64,000 nucleotides of DNA. It comes from Pseudomonadota bacterium. GTDB taxonomy: Bacteria; Chloroflexota; UBA6077; JAJPGT01. This document shows, piece by piece, positions 23,899 to 34,657 of this stretch. The notes under the pieces are model-generated. The model saw only the letters and a program-made list of their open reading frames with translations, searched no databases and had not been told where the DNA came from. The stretch spans positions 143,959-207,958 of the forward strand of contig JAJPGT010000043.1 in NCBI GenBank assembly GCA_021325655.1, written 5' to 3'. The first letter of the stretch is position 1. Each line of letters starts with the position of its first letter. Made by a program: the position numbers and the translations under genes.

Positions 23899-24942
23899 TT
23901 ACCAGATGCGGATCGTCGCCGGGCCCTCGGTGATTCGGCCGACCCACCACGCGGGAGCACCGCGAGCGGCGAGCGCTTGCTGAAGCGCTTCGACACGCTC
24001 GGCTGCGACGGCGATCAGCAGCCCGCCGGAGGTCTGGGCGTCGGCCAGGAGCGCCCGCAGCGCTGGCTCGACCCGGGCGTGCCACTCCACCGCCGGACCA
24101 ACCGCCTCCAGGTTGCGCCGCGTCCCCCCGGGCACCACCTCCTGCCGGGCAAAGTCGAGCGCGCCGGGCAGCAGCGGTATGGCGTCGCTCATCAGGGTCG
24201 CCCCCACCTCACTCCCCCGGAGCATCTCGCACAGATGGCCGAGCAGACCGAAGCCCGTGACATCCGTGGCCGCGTGGACCCCGACCGCCTGCATCGCCGC
24301 CGAGGCGTCGTGATTGAGCAGCAGCATGCTGTCGACCGCGGGCTGCAGCGCGGCCGCGTCGATCAAGCCGGCCTTGAACGCCGTCAGCAGCACCCCGGTG
24401 CCGAGCGGCTTGGTGAGCACTAGGTGGTCGCCCGGGCGCGCGCCAACGTTGCGCACGATCCGGTTCGGGTGGACGACGCCGACGACGACAAGGCCGAACT
24501 TCGGCTCGCGGTCATCCACGCTATGCCCGCCGATGATCGCGATCCCCGCCTCGGCCGCCTTCTCCGCCCCACCACGGACGATCTCTTCGAGCTGCTCGAA
24601 CGGCAGCGCATCGCGCGGGAAGTTCACCACGCTCAGCGCGAACAGCGGCGTGGCGCCCATCGCGTAGACGTCACTCAAGCTGTTGGCCGCCGCCACCGCG
24701 CCGAAGGTGAACGGATCGTCCACCACTGGCGTGATGTAGTCGATCGTAGCGACGACCGCCAGGTCCGGGGCCAGCCGATACACCGCCGCGTCGTCGCTGG
24801 TGCTGGCGCCAACCAGGACGTTCGGGTCGGTGGCCAGGGGTAGGTGGCGCAGCACGTGCGCCAGCTCAGTCGGGCTGAGCTTGCACGCTCAACCAGCGCC
24901 GTGGCTGAAGCTCGTCAGCCGGGCCGTCTGGCCAGATGTCAT
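23899..24942 (-). CDS. selD: Selenide, water dikinase SelD with in-frame UGA (Sec)
   Basis: Makes selenophosphate from selenide and ATP, the selenium donor for Sec-tRNA. Seen: a standard reading gives only the part from residue 30 on (LPLATDPNVLVGASTSDDAAVY...DVTGFGLLGHL, AQTSGGLL). Reading through the TGA at 24889-24891 restores the missing N-terminus from ATG 24942: FSHGAG-U-ACKLSP, where U18 sits at the catalytic Cys position of SelD and the following Lys is present. A perfect 7-bp hairpin lies 8 nt after the UGA. Total 347 aa, normal for the family. Divergent from another UGA-containing gene. SelA, SelB and tRNA-Sec are not in the window. Confidence 0.93.
24863..24881 (-). promoter_or_regulatory. 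Putative bacterial SECIS hairpin in selD
   Basis: Immediately after the in-frame UGA of selD, the mRNA can fold AGCUCAG-(CCCGA)-CUGAGCU, a perfect 7-bp stem with a 5-nt loop containing a G. Flanking CGUGC/GCACG can extend it. Position and size fit bacterial SelB-binding elements. Confidence 0.7.
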
Positions 24943-25032
24943 CGCCCCCTCCCCTCGTACATCGGCCGCCGTAGCGGTCCGTTAGAATTATGCACGTTCC
25001 TCGACTCACCTCCCTGCGATACGGAGCCCCTG

Positions 25033-25653
25033 ATGGTCACCTCCCTCACCCCCCTGCGTTTGCAGGTCTTCTCCGACTTCACCTGACCGTACGTCTACTT
25101 CGCGGCGGTCTGGCTGCGAAAGGTACGCCAGCGGCTCGACTCTCCGCTTCAGGTGGAGTGGCGCTGGTTCTCGCTTGAGCAGGTCAACAGCGTGGAAGGG
25201 CCAGAATGGAAGGTGTGGGACGAGCCGCCCGGCTTCCGCAGTCGCTCGCTGCTGGCGTTCAAGGCGGGCGAGGCGGCGCGACGGCAGGGCCCAGAGGCGT
25301 TCGAGCGGTTCCTGCTGGCGCTGCTGCGGGCGCGCCACGTGGAGCGGCTCCCGCTCGACGAGCAGGAGACGATCGACCGGGCAGCGGCCGAATCGCTGGA
25401 TGCCGCCCGGCTTCGGCGCGACATGCAGGACCCGACGCTGCTGCGGGCCCTGAAACGGGATCACGAGGAGGCACTGACGCTAGGTGTGTTCGGCACTCCC
25501 ACGCTGGTGTTCGACAACGGCGGCGCCGCCTACCTGAAGATGCGGCCCGACCCACCGGACGACGAGGTGATGGACGTATGGCGCTCGCTGAAGGCGCTGA
25601 TCGCCGACCGGCCGTACATCACCGAGGTCAAACGCCCGAAGCGGCCCGAGTAG
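25033..25653 (+). CDS. DsbA/FrnE-like thioredoxin-fold selenoprotein (Sec at active site)
   Basis: Thioredoxin-fold oxidoreductase of the DsbA/2-hydroxychromene isomerase group, 206 aa if the TGA at 25084-25086 is read as Sec. Seen: LQVFSDFT-U-PYVYFAAVWL, where the UGA takes the place of the first Cys of the CPxC motif and Val replaces the second; the cis-Pro loop GVFGTPTLVF near residue 158; and the helical insertion between them. There is no Cys anywhere else in the protein. Without readthrough the ORF is split exactly at the active site, with both halves matching the family in one frame. ATG 25033 behind CGGAG. Divergent from selD and followed 10 nt later by the lutAB-like gene. Confidence 0.88.
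25088..25127 (+). promoter_or_regulatory. Putative bacterial SECIS element in the DsbA-like gene
   Basis: Downstream of the UGA the mRNA can pair CGUAC with GUACG and UUCGC with GCGAA, leaving an apical loop with GGUCU at 25107-25111. The same GGUCU sits in the loop of the E. coli fdhF SECIS. Spacing from the UGA fits bacterial SECIS elements. Confidence 0.72.
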
Positions 25654-25663
25654 CGGCGCGGCG

Positions 25664-27856
25664 ATGAGTGGACGCATCCCACCTTTCAAAGAGCGCCTGG
25701 AGGCAGCGCTCGCCTCCGAGTCGCTGCCGATCGCGCTCGACCGCTCGCTGGGGCTGTTCCGCCAGCGGCGTCTGGCCGCCTTCGCGAACGACGACTTTCG
25801 GGCGATTCAGCGCAAGCTGTACCGCTTGAAGGCGAGCGCGATCGAGCGGCTGCCGGAGCTGGTCGAGCAGTTCACCCGCGAGGCGGAGCAGGTGGGCGTG
25901 GTCGTCCATCGCAGCGCGACGATCGACGAGGCGCAGCGGATCATCGGCGACATCGCCCGCCGGCACAACGTGAAGCTGGCGGTGAAATCGAAGTCGATGG
26001 TGACCGAGGAGATCGGGATCAACGAGTACCTCGGTCGCCAGGGAGTGCGGGTGGTGGAGACGGACCTAGGCGAGTGGATCGTCCAGCTCGCCCACGACCG
26101 GCCCTCGCACCTGATCGCCCCGGCGATCCACTGGACACGCGAGCAGGTGGCGGCGCTGTTCAGCAAGGAGGTAGGGGAGGAGATCCCGCCTGATATCGCC
26201 GAGCTGGTCAAGGTGGCGCGGCGCGAGCTGCGCCAGGCGTTCATCACCGCCGACCTGGGCATCACCGGGGCGAACATCGGCATCGCCAGCACCGGGACGA
26301 TGGTGCTGGTGACCAACGAGGGCAACGCAGACCTGGTGACGACGCTGCCGCCGGTCCACGTCGCGGTGATCGGGGTCGAGAAGATCGTCCCGACCCTGGA
26401 CGACGCGACGGAGATCCTGAAGGTGCTGGCACGCAACGCTACCGGGCAGAAGTTCAGCACCTACGTCGGGATGATCACCGGGCCGAGCCGCAGCGCCGAC
26501 ATCGAGCTGAAGCTGGAGGTGGGCGTCCACGGGCCCAGAGAAGTCCACTACGTCCTGCTGGACAACGGGCGGCTGGCGGCCCGCGAGGACCCTGACCTGA
26601 GGGAGGCGCTGCACTGCATCAAGTGCGGCGCCTGCGCCAACGTCTGCCCACCCTACAGCGTCGTCGGTGGCCACGCCTTCGGCCACATCTACACCGGGCC
26701 GATCGGGCTAGTGCTCACCGCGATCCACTTCGGGCTGGAGGAAGCTGGTCCGCCGCAGAGCCTGTGCGCCGCCTGCAACACCTGCGAGACTGTCTGCCCG
26801 GTGGGCATCCCGATCCCGCGCCAGATCATCGATGTCCGGCAGCGGTACGTCCAGAAACGGGGCCTGCCGCTTAAGAAGCGCGCGCTCATCACCGGGCTGA
26901 CGAGCGAGACCGCGCAGGCGATCGGCAAGCTTGCCCAGGCGCCATTTCTGGACGACGACGGCCTGATCCGGTCGCTGCCGCTCGCGGCCGGGCTCACCTC
27001 CTGGCGCAGCCTGCCGGGGCTGGCGAAGACGCCGCTGCGCATGCGGTTCGCCGCCCTGGCCGACCGCTTCGTCGCTGGAGAGCGGCCGCCGCTGCCGGGG
27101 AGCCAGGCGACCGGGCTGCCGGTGGTGTACTTCCCCGGCTGTCTGACTGACCGGCTGAAGCCCGCCACCGGCGAGGCGGCGATCGCGCTTCTGCAGGCGC
27201 TCGGCTGCAAGACGCGCCTGCCGGCGGGCTGGCGCTGCTGCGGGCTCGTTGCCAGCAACGCGGGCGACCGCGACTGGGCCAAGCGGCTGGCCAAGCAGAC
27301 GATCCAGGCGCTGGAAGCGGCGGGGGGCGAGTACGTCGTGGGTAGCGCCCCGAGTTGCGTGGTGATGATTGCCCAGGACTATCTGCACCTGTTCCGAGAT
27401 GAGCCGGCCTGGCTGGAGCGCGCCCGGCGGCTGAGCGCCCGGGTTATCGACTTCACCCACTTCCTTGACGGCGTCGCCCAGCTTCCGGCCGGCGCCCTGG
27501 CGAGCGGTGCGGATGGCACGGTCACCTACCACGACTCCTGCCAGTCCTGTAACTGCCTGGGACTGAAGGACGAAGCGCGGCGGATCATCCGCGAGGTGGC
27601 CGGACTGGCGCTGGTGGAGATGGCGGACTCAACCATGTGCTGTGGCTTCGGCGGCAGCTTCTCGCTCGACCACCCGCGCGTCGCCCGGCGGCTGCTCAAG
27701 CGCAAGCTGGACAATGCGCAGGCGACCGGCGCGGCCACGCTCGTCGCGGACAACGCCGGCTGCCTGCTGCACCTCGCCGGCGGCGCGGACGCGGGCCGCT
27801 ACCCGCTGCGCGTCCAACACCTGGTGGAGCTGCTGGCAGAGCGCCTGCCGCGCTAG
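25664..27856 (+). CDS. LutB-LutA fusion: LUD-domain iron-sulfur protein with CCG domains
   Basis: A 730-aa fusion of two L-lactate oxidation subunits. Residues about 1-310 are a LUD (LutB-type) domain (DLGITGANIGIASTGTMVLVTNEGNAD). About 320-385 hold two 4Fe-4S motifs (CIKCGACANVCP, CAACNTCETVCPVG). About 480-730 hold two LutA-type Cys-rich CCG modules (YFPGCLTDR...WRCCGL and YHDSCQSCNCLG...TMCCGFGGSF). Known: LutABC oxidises L-lactate, with LutB and LutA normally separate. No lutC is next door. It follows the Sec-containing DsbA-like gene by 10 nt and may be co-transcribed with it. Confidence 0.88.
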   Translation: MSGRIPPFKERLEAALASESLPIALDRSLGLFRQRRLAAFANDDFRAIQRKLYRLKASAIERLPELVEQFTREAEQVGVVVHRSATIDEAQRIIGDIARRHNVKLAVKSKSMVTEEIGINEYLGRQGVRVVETDLGEWIVQLAHDRPSHLIAPAIHWTREQVAALFSKEVGEEIPPDIAELVKVARRELRQAFITADLGITGANIGIASTGTMVLVTNEGNADLVTTLPPVHVAVIGVEKIVPTLDDATEILKVLARNATGQKFSTYVGMITGPSRSADIELKLEVGVHGPREVHYVLLDNGRLAAREDPDLREALHCIKCGACANVCPPYSVVGGHAFGHIYTGPIGLVLTAIHFGLEEAGPPQSLCAACNTCETVCPVGIPIPRQIIDVRQRYVQKRGLPLKKRALITGLTSETAQAIGKLAQAPFLDDDGLIRSLPLAAGLTSWRSLPGLAKTPLRMRFAALADRFVAGERPPLPGSQATGLPVVYFPGCLTDRLKPATGEAAIALLQALGCKTRLPAGWRCCGLVASNAGDRDWAKRLAKQTIQALEAAGGEYVVGSAPSCVVMIAQDYLHLFRDEPAWLERARRLSARVIDFTHFLDGVAQLPAGALASGADGTVTYHDSCQSCNCLGLKDEARRIIREVAGLALVEMADSTMCCGFGGSFSLDHPRVARRLLKRKLDNAQATGAATLVADNAGCLLHLAGGADAGRYPLRVQHLVELLAERLPR

Positions 27857-28003
27857 CCCTGTCCGCCAGCGTCCCTCCGACGCCGGCTACGGCGGCGCCT
27901 GCACTGCCAGGCTGTGCGCCTCGCCTGCCGCGATCGCCGCTGGTCCTGGCGCGGCTAGCAGCGAGGTGCTCGACATGTGCCGCAGGCCCGCACCAGACGG
28001 AGA

Positions 28004-29359
28004 TCAGGGTGACGTGGTGTCGCGCGCGCCTCGGTCCGCCTCCAGGTATGCCCTGAGCCGCGCCTCGTCGCCGTGGTCGGTCGGCTCGTAGTACCGCCGC
28101 CCCTTCAGGTTGTCGGGCAGGTGCTGCTGGTCGACTCTGGCATCCGGGAAGTCGTGCGCGTAGCGATAGCCGGCTCCGTAGCCTAGCGACTTCATCAGCC
28201 CGGTGACCGCGTTGCGCAGGTGCAGCGGCACCGGGTCCGCCCGGGTCGCCTCGACGTCGCCGGCCGCGGCGAAGTAGGCGCGCTTCACCGAGTTGCTTTT
28301 GGGAACAGAGGCCAGGTAGAGCGTGGCGTGGGCGAGCGGGTAGAGCGCCTCAGGCATCCCCAGCAGGTGCGCCGCCTGCTGGGCCGCGACCGCGAGCGGG
28401 AGCGCGTGGGCGTCGGCCAGCCCGACGTCCTCGGATGCCAGGATGACGATCCGACGGGCGATGAACATGAGATCCTCGCCCGCCTCCAGCATCCGCGCCA
28501 GCCAGTAGATCGCCGCGTCCGGGTCGGAGCCGCGGACCGACTTGATGAACGCGGAGATCAGGTCGTAGTGCTGCTCGCCAGCCCGGTCGTACAGCAGCAC
28601 TCGACGCTGGATCGCCTCCTCAATTGCCTGGGGAGAGACGTGCCGCGTGCCATCGGGCCCCGGCTGGGTGATCCCCACCGCGAGCTCCAGCGCGGTCAGC
28701 GCCACTCGCGCGTCGCCGTTCGCCATGCGGACCAGGTGGGCCAGCGCCGCGTTGTCCAGCTCCACCCGCTCGTCGCCCAGGCCGCGCTCGCGATCAGCCA
28801 GCGCGCGGCGGACGATGGTCGCCACCTCCTCGTCGGCCAGCGCCTGGAGCGTGAACACGCGCGAGCGCGACAGCAGCGCGCTGTTCACCTCAAAGGAAGG
28901 GTTTTCGGTGGTCGCGCCGATGAGCGTGACGATGCCCTGCTCCACCGCGTGGAGAACAGCGTCCTGCTGCGTCTTGTTGAAGCGGTGAATCTCGTCGATG
29001 AACAGAATCGTGCGCTGGCCGCTGGTGGCACGCGCCGCGCGCGCCTCGTCGATCGCCCGGCGCAGGTCGGCGACGCCGGCGGTGACCGCGCTCAGGGAGA
29101 CGAAGCGGGCGCCGGTGGCCGCCGCGATGAGGTTGGCCAGGGTGGTCTTGCCGCTCCCCGGCGGCCCCCAGAAGATCAGGCTGGTCAGGCGGCCGCGTTC
29201 GATCGCGGCGCGCAGCACCCGGCCCGGGCCGAGCAGGTGCTCCTGCCCAACGAACTCGTCCAGCGTCCGCGGCCGCATCCGCGCCGCCAGCGGGGCCGCC
29301 CGGTCGATCCCGCCGGTGGGCGGCTGCTCGGGATCGTCGAACAGCCCTCGAGTGGTCAT
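28004..29359 (-). CDS. rarA: Replication-associated recombination protein A (RarA/MgsA AAA+ ATPase)
   Basis: Clamp-loader-like AAA+ ATPase that acts at stalled replication forks. Seen: a divergent N-terminal [19 protein letters not shown], Walker A GPPGSGKT at residues 65-72, Walker [16 protein letters not shown] near 126, sensor 1 [12 protein letters not shown], and the C-terminal tetramerisation region ([21 protein letters not shown]). Length 451 aa, complete. Convergent with the lutAB-like gene. The 254 bases up to the next gene contain a TATACT -10-like box on this strand near 29415. Confidence 0.95.
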   Translation of the reverse strand: MTTRGLFDDPEQPPTGGIDRAAPLAARMRPRTLDEFVGQEHLLGPGRVLRAAIERGRLTSLIFWGPPGSGKTTLANLIAAATGARFVSLSAVTAGVADLRRAIDEARAARATSGQRTILFIDEIHRFNKTQQDAVLHAVEQGIVTLIGATTENPSFEVNSALLSRSRVFTLQALADEEVATIVRRALADRERGLGDERVELDNAALAHLVRMANGDARVALTALELAVGITQPGPDGTRHVSPQAIEEAIQRRVLLYDRAGEQHYDLISAFIKSVRGSDPDAAIYWLARMLEAGEDLMFIARRIVILASEDVGLADAHALPLAVAAQQAAHLLGMPEALYPLAHATLYLASVPKSNSVKRAYFAAAGDVEATRADPVPLHLRNAVTGLMKSLGYGAGYRYAHDFPDARVDQQHLPDNLKGRRYYEPTDHGDEARLRAYLEADRGARDTTSP

Positions 29360-29613
29360 CGGGCCACTGGCCAGCGCGGGCCCACGCAGGAGAGTCGCTC
29401 CGTCACCACGCCGGGCAGTATAGCAACCGCTCCTGGCCCGGGTAGGGCGATCATCACGCCACGACGAGCCAGCCCGGGTATCGGGGTTGAAGCCGCCCCT
29501 ATCTTGGAGCGAATCTTGCAGAATACCGGTGATCGCTTACGATCAGAGGGGCGCCGCGCAGCCCCGCGCTGGCCGCGGGCCTCGGGCCGAGAGACGAAGC
29601 GCAGGAGGGTTTC

Positions 29614-29949
29614 GTGCAGAACATGGACGGAGGTCAGGGCGGGTTCTGGGAAGAGAATCGGAACGTCGCTGCGGGCGTCATCCTCGCCAGCGCGGTCGCC
29701 GCGGGCGTGATCGCCTACATGCTGCGGCGCGCCCGGGAAGAGGAGCCGATGCCGGCAATGGTCGCCAGCAGCGTCACCGACCGTGCCCGCGACGTCGTCG
29801 GCGAGGAGCGGGTTGAGGCGGCGCGCGAGTTCTTCATGGAGCGGGTTATGCCGGAGCTGAAGCCGGCGCTGCTGGCGATTCTGAGCGATCTCGAAGAGAT
29901 GGTAGACGAGTATTTCCGCCGCGCCGAAAAGGCGATCAAGCGGATGTAG
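29614..29949 (+). CDS. Small single-pass membrane protein, unknown function
   Basis: A 111-aa protein, GTG start at 29614 behind AGGAGGG. Seen: a short N-terminal tail, one hydrophobic segment at about residues 18-36 (VAAGVILASAVAAGVIAYML) followed by RRAREEE, then a helical cytoplasmic domain ending in the basic KAIKRM. It resembles YtxH-like membrane-anchored stress proteins in architecture, but no diagnostic motif is visible. A good terminator follows, so it is probably monocistronic. Confidence 0.7.
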   Translation: MQNMDGGQGGFWEENRNVAAGVILASAVAAGVIAYMLRRAREEEPMPAMVASSVTDRARDVVGEERVEAAREFFMERVMPELKPALLAILSDLEEMVDEYFRRAEKAIKRM

Positions 29950-29978
29950 ATCACCCTCCCAGGATGTTCAGCATCTAT

Positions 29979-30004
29979 CTGAGCCGGGGTCTCCCCCGGC
30001 TCAG
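29979..30004 (+). terminator. Rho-independent terminator
   Basis: An 11-bp perfect stem CTGAGCCGGGG / CCCCGGCTCAG with loop TCTC, followed by a weak T-run (TTCTGT). It sits 30 nt after the small membrane protein gene. Confidence 0.75.
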
Positions 30005-30046
30005 TTCTGTCCAGTCCTGAGAAGCGCTACAATCGGCTAGCGGCCC

Positions 30047-30101
30047 TGCCTAGGCAGTCCGCCGACGTTGCTCAACGCGCTCGTGGCACGCTGCCTAGGC
30101 A
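30047..30101. promoter_or_regulatory. Pair of identical palindromes upstream of rpoN
   Basis: The perfect 10-bp palindrome TGCCTAGGCA occurs at 30047-30056 and 30092-30101, 45 bp apart centre to centre. GCGGCC flanks the outer side of each. Both lie between a TACAAT -10-like box (30028-30033) and the rpoN start, as expected for operators of a dimeric repressor. The regulator is unknown. Confidence 0.45.
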
Positions 30102-30166
30102 AGCGGCCTCATCCTGGCAGGTGAACCCCTTGGCGCTGCCGGCCGGCCGGCAGGAGGAAGCCATCC

Positions 30167-31588
30167 ATGCAGATGGAGCTCGAACTCGGGCAAGAGGTGC
30201 TGGCCCGACAGGAGGTCCGTGTTTCGCCGCGCCTGGTGGCAGCGAACTACATCCTCGAGCTGTCCTCCGTCGAGCTTCAGCAGGCGATCAGCAAGGAGCT
30301 GAGCGAAAATCCGGCCCTTGAAGCCCTCGAAGTACCGAGCTGTCCGATCTGCGGCACCGAGCTTCACGGCAGCATCTGCCCGCGCTGCATCCAGCGCCAG
30401 AAGATCAACGAACCCCCGGTCGACGGCGACCCGGCTGGATACCGCGATCCCTGGCTGCGCGAGCCCGGCCCGGCCCGAGACGAAGAGTTCGACCCGCTCA
30501 CGCTCGTGGCGTCGGAAGAGACCCTGGCCGAGCGGCTGCTCTGGGAGCTGGGCACGATGCTGCCATTGGAGGACATGGGCATCGCTGAGTTCCTGGTCGG
30601 CAGCCTCGACGAGCGGGGCTACCTCACGCTCAGCGTGGACGACGCGGCCGCCGAGCTGGGGGTGGACCGCGAGCGCGTGCGCGCGGTGCTCAAAGCGCTC
30701 CAGTCGCTCGAACCGGCCGGGATCGGGGCACGGTCCCTGCGCGAGTGTCTGCTGATCCAGCTCGACCAGCTCGAGCAGTTGGGTGTCAGCCGTCCGCACT
30801 TGCGCGAAATCATCTCCCACTTCCTTCCAGAGCTTGGGGCACGCAAGTTCAACCGGATCGCCCAGGAGCTCAAGATCAGCCTGGACGAGGTGGCGGACGC
30901 CTACGAGTTCGTCCGGGTGAAGCTCAACCCGCACCCCGCCCAGGGCTTCTCCGAAACGAACGCGCGCGACCGCGACACGCGAGCGCTGTATGTGCTGCCG
31001 GACGTGCTCATCAGCAAGACCCCGGAGGGCTTCGAAGTCGAGGTCGTAGAGTCACGTCGGACCATGCTGCGGGTCAACCCGATCTACATGGCGCTCAACA
31101 ACGAGCTAGGGCGGGGTGGGACGAGCGAGACCCTGTCACCGCAAGAGCGCAAGCACATCCAGCAGTACGTGAACCGGGCCAAGCTGTTCATCGCCGCGAT
31201 CAACCAGCGGCGCCACACGCTGCTCACGATCTCCCGCTGCCTGGTGGCCAAGCAGCGCGACTTCCTGGAGCACGGCATCCGCCACTTGCGTCCCCTGAGC
31301 CGGGCGGCAGTCGCCGCCGAGCTCGGAGTGCACGAGTCCACCGTGAGCCGCGCCACCGCCGGCAAATACGCCATGCTCCCCAACGGAGAAGTGGTTCCCT
31401 TCAGCCACTTCTTCACCCCATCGCTGTCTATCAAGGACAGGATCAAGGAGATCATCGAGCGCGAGCGGACCCCGCTGACCGATTCACAGATCGTGGAGCG
31501 GCTGCGGCGCGAAGGCATTGTCATCGCCCGTCGCACCGTTGCCAAGTACCGGCTCCAGCTCGACATCCTGCCTTCGTCGCTGCGGTAG
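30167..31588 (+). CDS. rpoN: RNA polymerase sigma-54 factor RpoN with zinc-ribbon insert
   Basis: Alternative sigma factor that needs an AAA+ activator. Seen: the Gln/Leu-rich activator-contact region at 1-50 (SPRLVAANYILELSSVELQQAI); an inserted zinc ribbon CPIC...CPRC (C59, C62, C71, C74) before the core-binding domain; the core-binding helices; the HTH LSRAAVAAELGVHESTVSRATAGKYA; and the RpoN box ARRTVAKYR at 454-462. Length 473 aa. ATG 30167 with AGGAGG 9 nt upstream. No enhancer-binding activator is in the window. Two palindromes precede the gene. Confidence 0.95.
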   Translation: MQMELELGQEVLARQEVRVSPRLVAANYILELSSVELQQAISKELSENPALEALEVPSCPICGTELHGSICPRCIQRQKINEPPVDGDPAGYRDPWLREPGPARDEEFDPLTLVASEETLAERLLWELGTMLPLEDMGIAEFLVGSLDERGYLTLSVDDAAAELGVDRERVRAVLKALQSLEPAGIGARSLRECLLIQLDQLEQLGVSRPHLREIISHFLPELGARKFNRIAQELKISLDEVADAYEFVRVKLNPHPAQGFSETNARDRDTRALYVLPDVLISKTPEGFEVEVVESRRTMLRVNPIYMALNNELGRGGTSETLSPQERKHIQQYVNRAKLFIAAINQRRHTLLTISRCLVAKQRDFLEHGIRHLRPLSRAAVAAELGVHESTVSRATAGKYAMLPNGEVVPFSHFFTPSLSIKDRIKEIIERERTPLTDSQIVERLRREGIVIARRTVAKYRLQLDILPSSLR

Positions 31589-31653
31589 CCAGGCCCGGCG
31601 AGCCCGGGGCTCTGGTATCATCCGGCCCTAGAACAGCACGTGAGGATCGCTTC

Positions 31654-32906
31654 GTGGATAAGGTAGTGCTCGCCTACTCTGGCGGTCTGGATACGTCGGT
31701 GGCGATCAAGTGGATCGCCGAGACGTACAAGATGGATGTTATCTGCGTGACCGTCGACGTGGGGAACGAGCGAGACTTCACTTCGATCCAGGAGAAAGCA
31801 CTCCGCGTTGGCGCCATTAAAGCATACGTGGAGGACGCTCGCGACACGTTCGTGCGCTACTTCTGCCTGCCGGCGCTCCAGGCGGGCGCGATCTATGAGG
31901 AGCGCTACCCGCTTGCCACTGCGCTGGCCCGGCCGCTCATCGCCAAGATCCTAGTGGACTACGCCCACCGCGAGGGCGCCCTCGCGGTGGCGCACGGCTG
32001 TACCGGCAAGGGCAACGACCAGGTTCGCTTCGACGTCTCGGTGCAGGCGCTCGACCCCGACCTCCGCATTATCGCCCCGGTGCGGGAATGGGCCTGGAGC
32101 CGGGATGAGGAGATCGAGTATGCCCGCCAGCACGACATCCCGGTGCCGGTGACGGCCGAGAGCCCGTACAGCGTCGACCAGAATCTGTGGGGCCGAAGCG
32201 TCGAAGCCGGGGTGCTGGAAGACCCGTGGGTCGAACCGCCGGAAGATGCCTTCGCCTGGACGATCAACCCGCGCTACGCGCCAGACGAGCCGAGCGAGGT
32301 GGAGATCGACTTCGAGCGGGGCATTCCGGTTGCGCTGGACGGTGAGCAGCTCTCGCCGCTGGAGCTGATCGTTCGACTCAACGAATTGGGTGGAGCGCAC
32401 GGCGTGGGTCGGATCGACCACATCGAGAACCGGCTGGTCGGGATCAAGTCGCGCGAGGTATACGAGGCGCCGGCGGCGGTGATCCTGCACACCGCTCACC
32501 AGGAGCTGGAGAAGCTGACGCTCACCAAGGAGCAGATGGAGTTCAAGGCGACCGTGGCGCGGGAGATGGCCAACCTGATCTACAACGGCCGCTGGTTCTC
32601 CGCCCACCACCAGGATCTGGCCGCCTACATTGCCTCTACCCAGCGGCATGTCACCGGCACAGTGCGCGTCAAGCTGTTCAAGGGCACCTGCCGCGCGGTC
32701 GGGCGCCGCTCCCCCAAGTCGCTGTACCAGATCGCGCTGGCGACCTACGGCAAGGAGGATCAGTTCGACCAGTCGGCCGCGGTCGGCTTCATCCAGCTCT
32801 GGGGCCTGCCGCTGCGGACCCAGGCGCGGGTGCAGCTCAAGGGTGGGACGGGCGACGAGATGCTCCGCCTGGCCGCTCCCGACATCACCTCGGCTGAGCC
32901 ACACGA

Positions 32907-32910
<4 letters not shown>
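31654..32910 (+). CDS. argG: Argininosuccinate synthase
   Basis: Joins citrulline and aspartate with ATP to make argininosuccinate, the penultimate arginine step. Seen: the PP-loop VVLAYSGGLDTSVAIKW at the very N-terminus, GCTGKGNDQVRFD, EAGVLEDPW and the C-terminal SLYQIALATYGKEDQFDQ; 418 aa. GTG start at 31654 behind TGAGGA. Longer in-frame readings upstream would overlap rpoN and carry no similarity. The stop overlaps the argH start as GTGA, so argGH are translationally coupled. Confidence 0.96.
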
Positions 32911-34397
<1,487 letters not shown>

Positions 34398-34409
34398 TAG
34401 TATCGCGGA

Positions 34410-34657
34410 CGGCCCACGGGGTAGGACCTCGGTACGGTCCGGGCCAGCACTGACACCTCGCGCGCGGCAGGGCCGCCGCCCGCAAGGCGCAGCAACCTCG
34501 TGCAGCGAATCGGATGCGCGTCCTTCGCCCCAGCAGGGCGCGCTCGGCCAGCCGATTCAGACAGAACAGCACCTAGCGGCCAGTTGTTCGAATCCCCTGC
34601 CAGTCGCGAGCGCCCAGCAGAACAGGCGTCTGGCAGGAGAAGGGGACTCACCGCGTA
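34410..34657 (+). promoter_or_regulatory. Long GC-rich structured leader of the NlpC/P60 gene
   Basis: About 250 nt of non-coding leader between the promoter and the ATG, able to form several hairpins (for example GGACC-TCGGTAC-GGTCC near 34427). The stretch CAGCAACCTCGTGCAGCG near 34490 loosely resembles the 3' conserved part of the ydaO (c-di-AMP) riboswitch, a class that often precedes cell-wall hydrolase genes. The resemblance is too weak for a firm call. Confidence 0.3.

Noticed and set aside
23899..24855. selD as an N-terminally truncated or pseudogene form starting at 24855
   Set aside because: Reading the in-frame TGA as Sec restores a full, conserved SelD N-terminus with a following hairpin.
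24844..25086. 80-codon frame ending at the TGA before PYVYF, taken as a separate small gene
   Set aside because: Its last residues (LQVFSDFT) are the first strand of the DsbA-like protein and the frame continues unchanged after the TGA, so it is the front of a selenoprotein gene.
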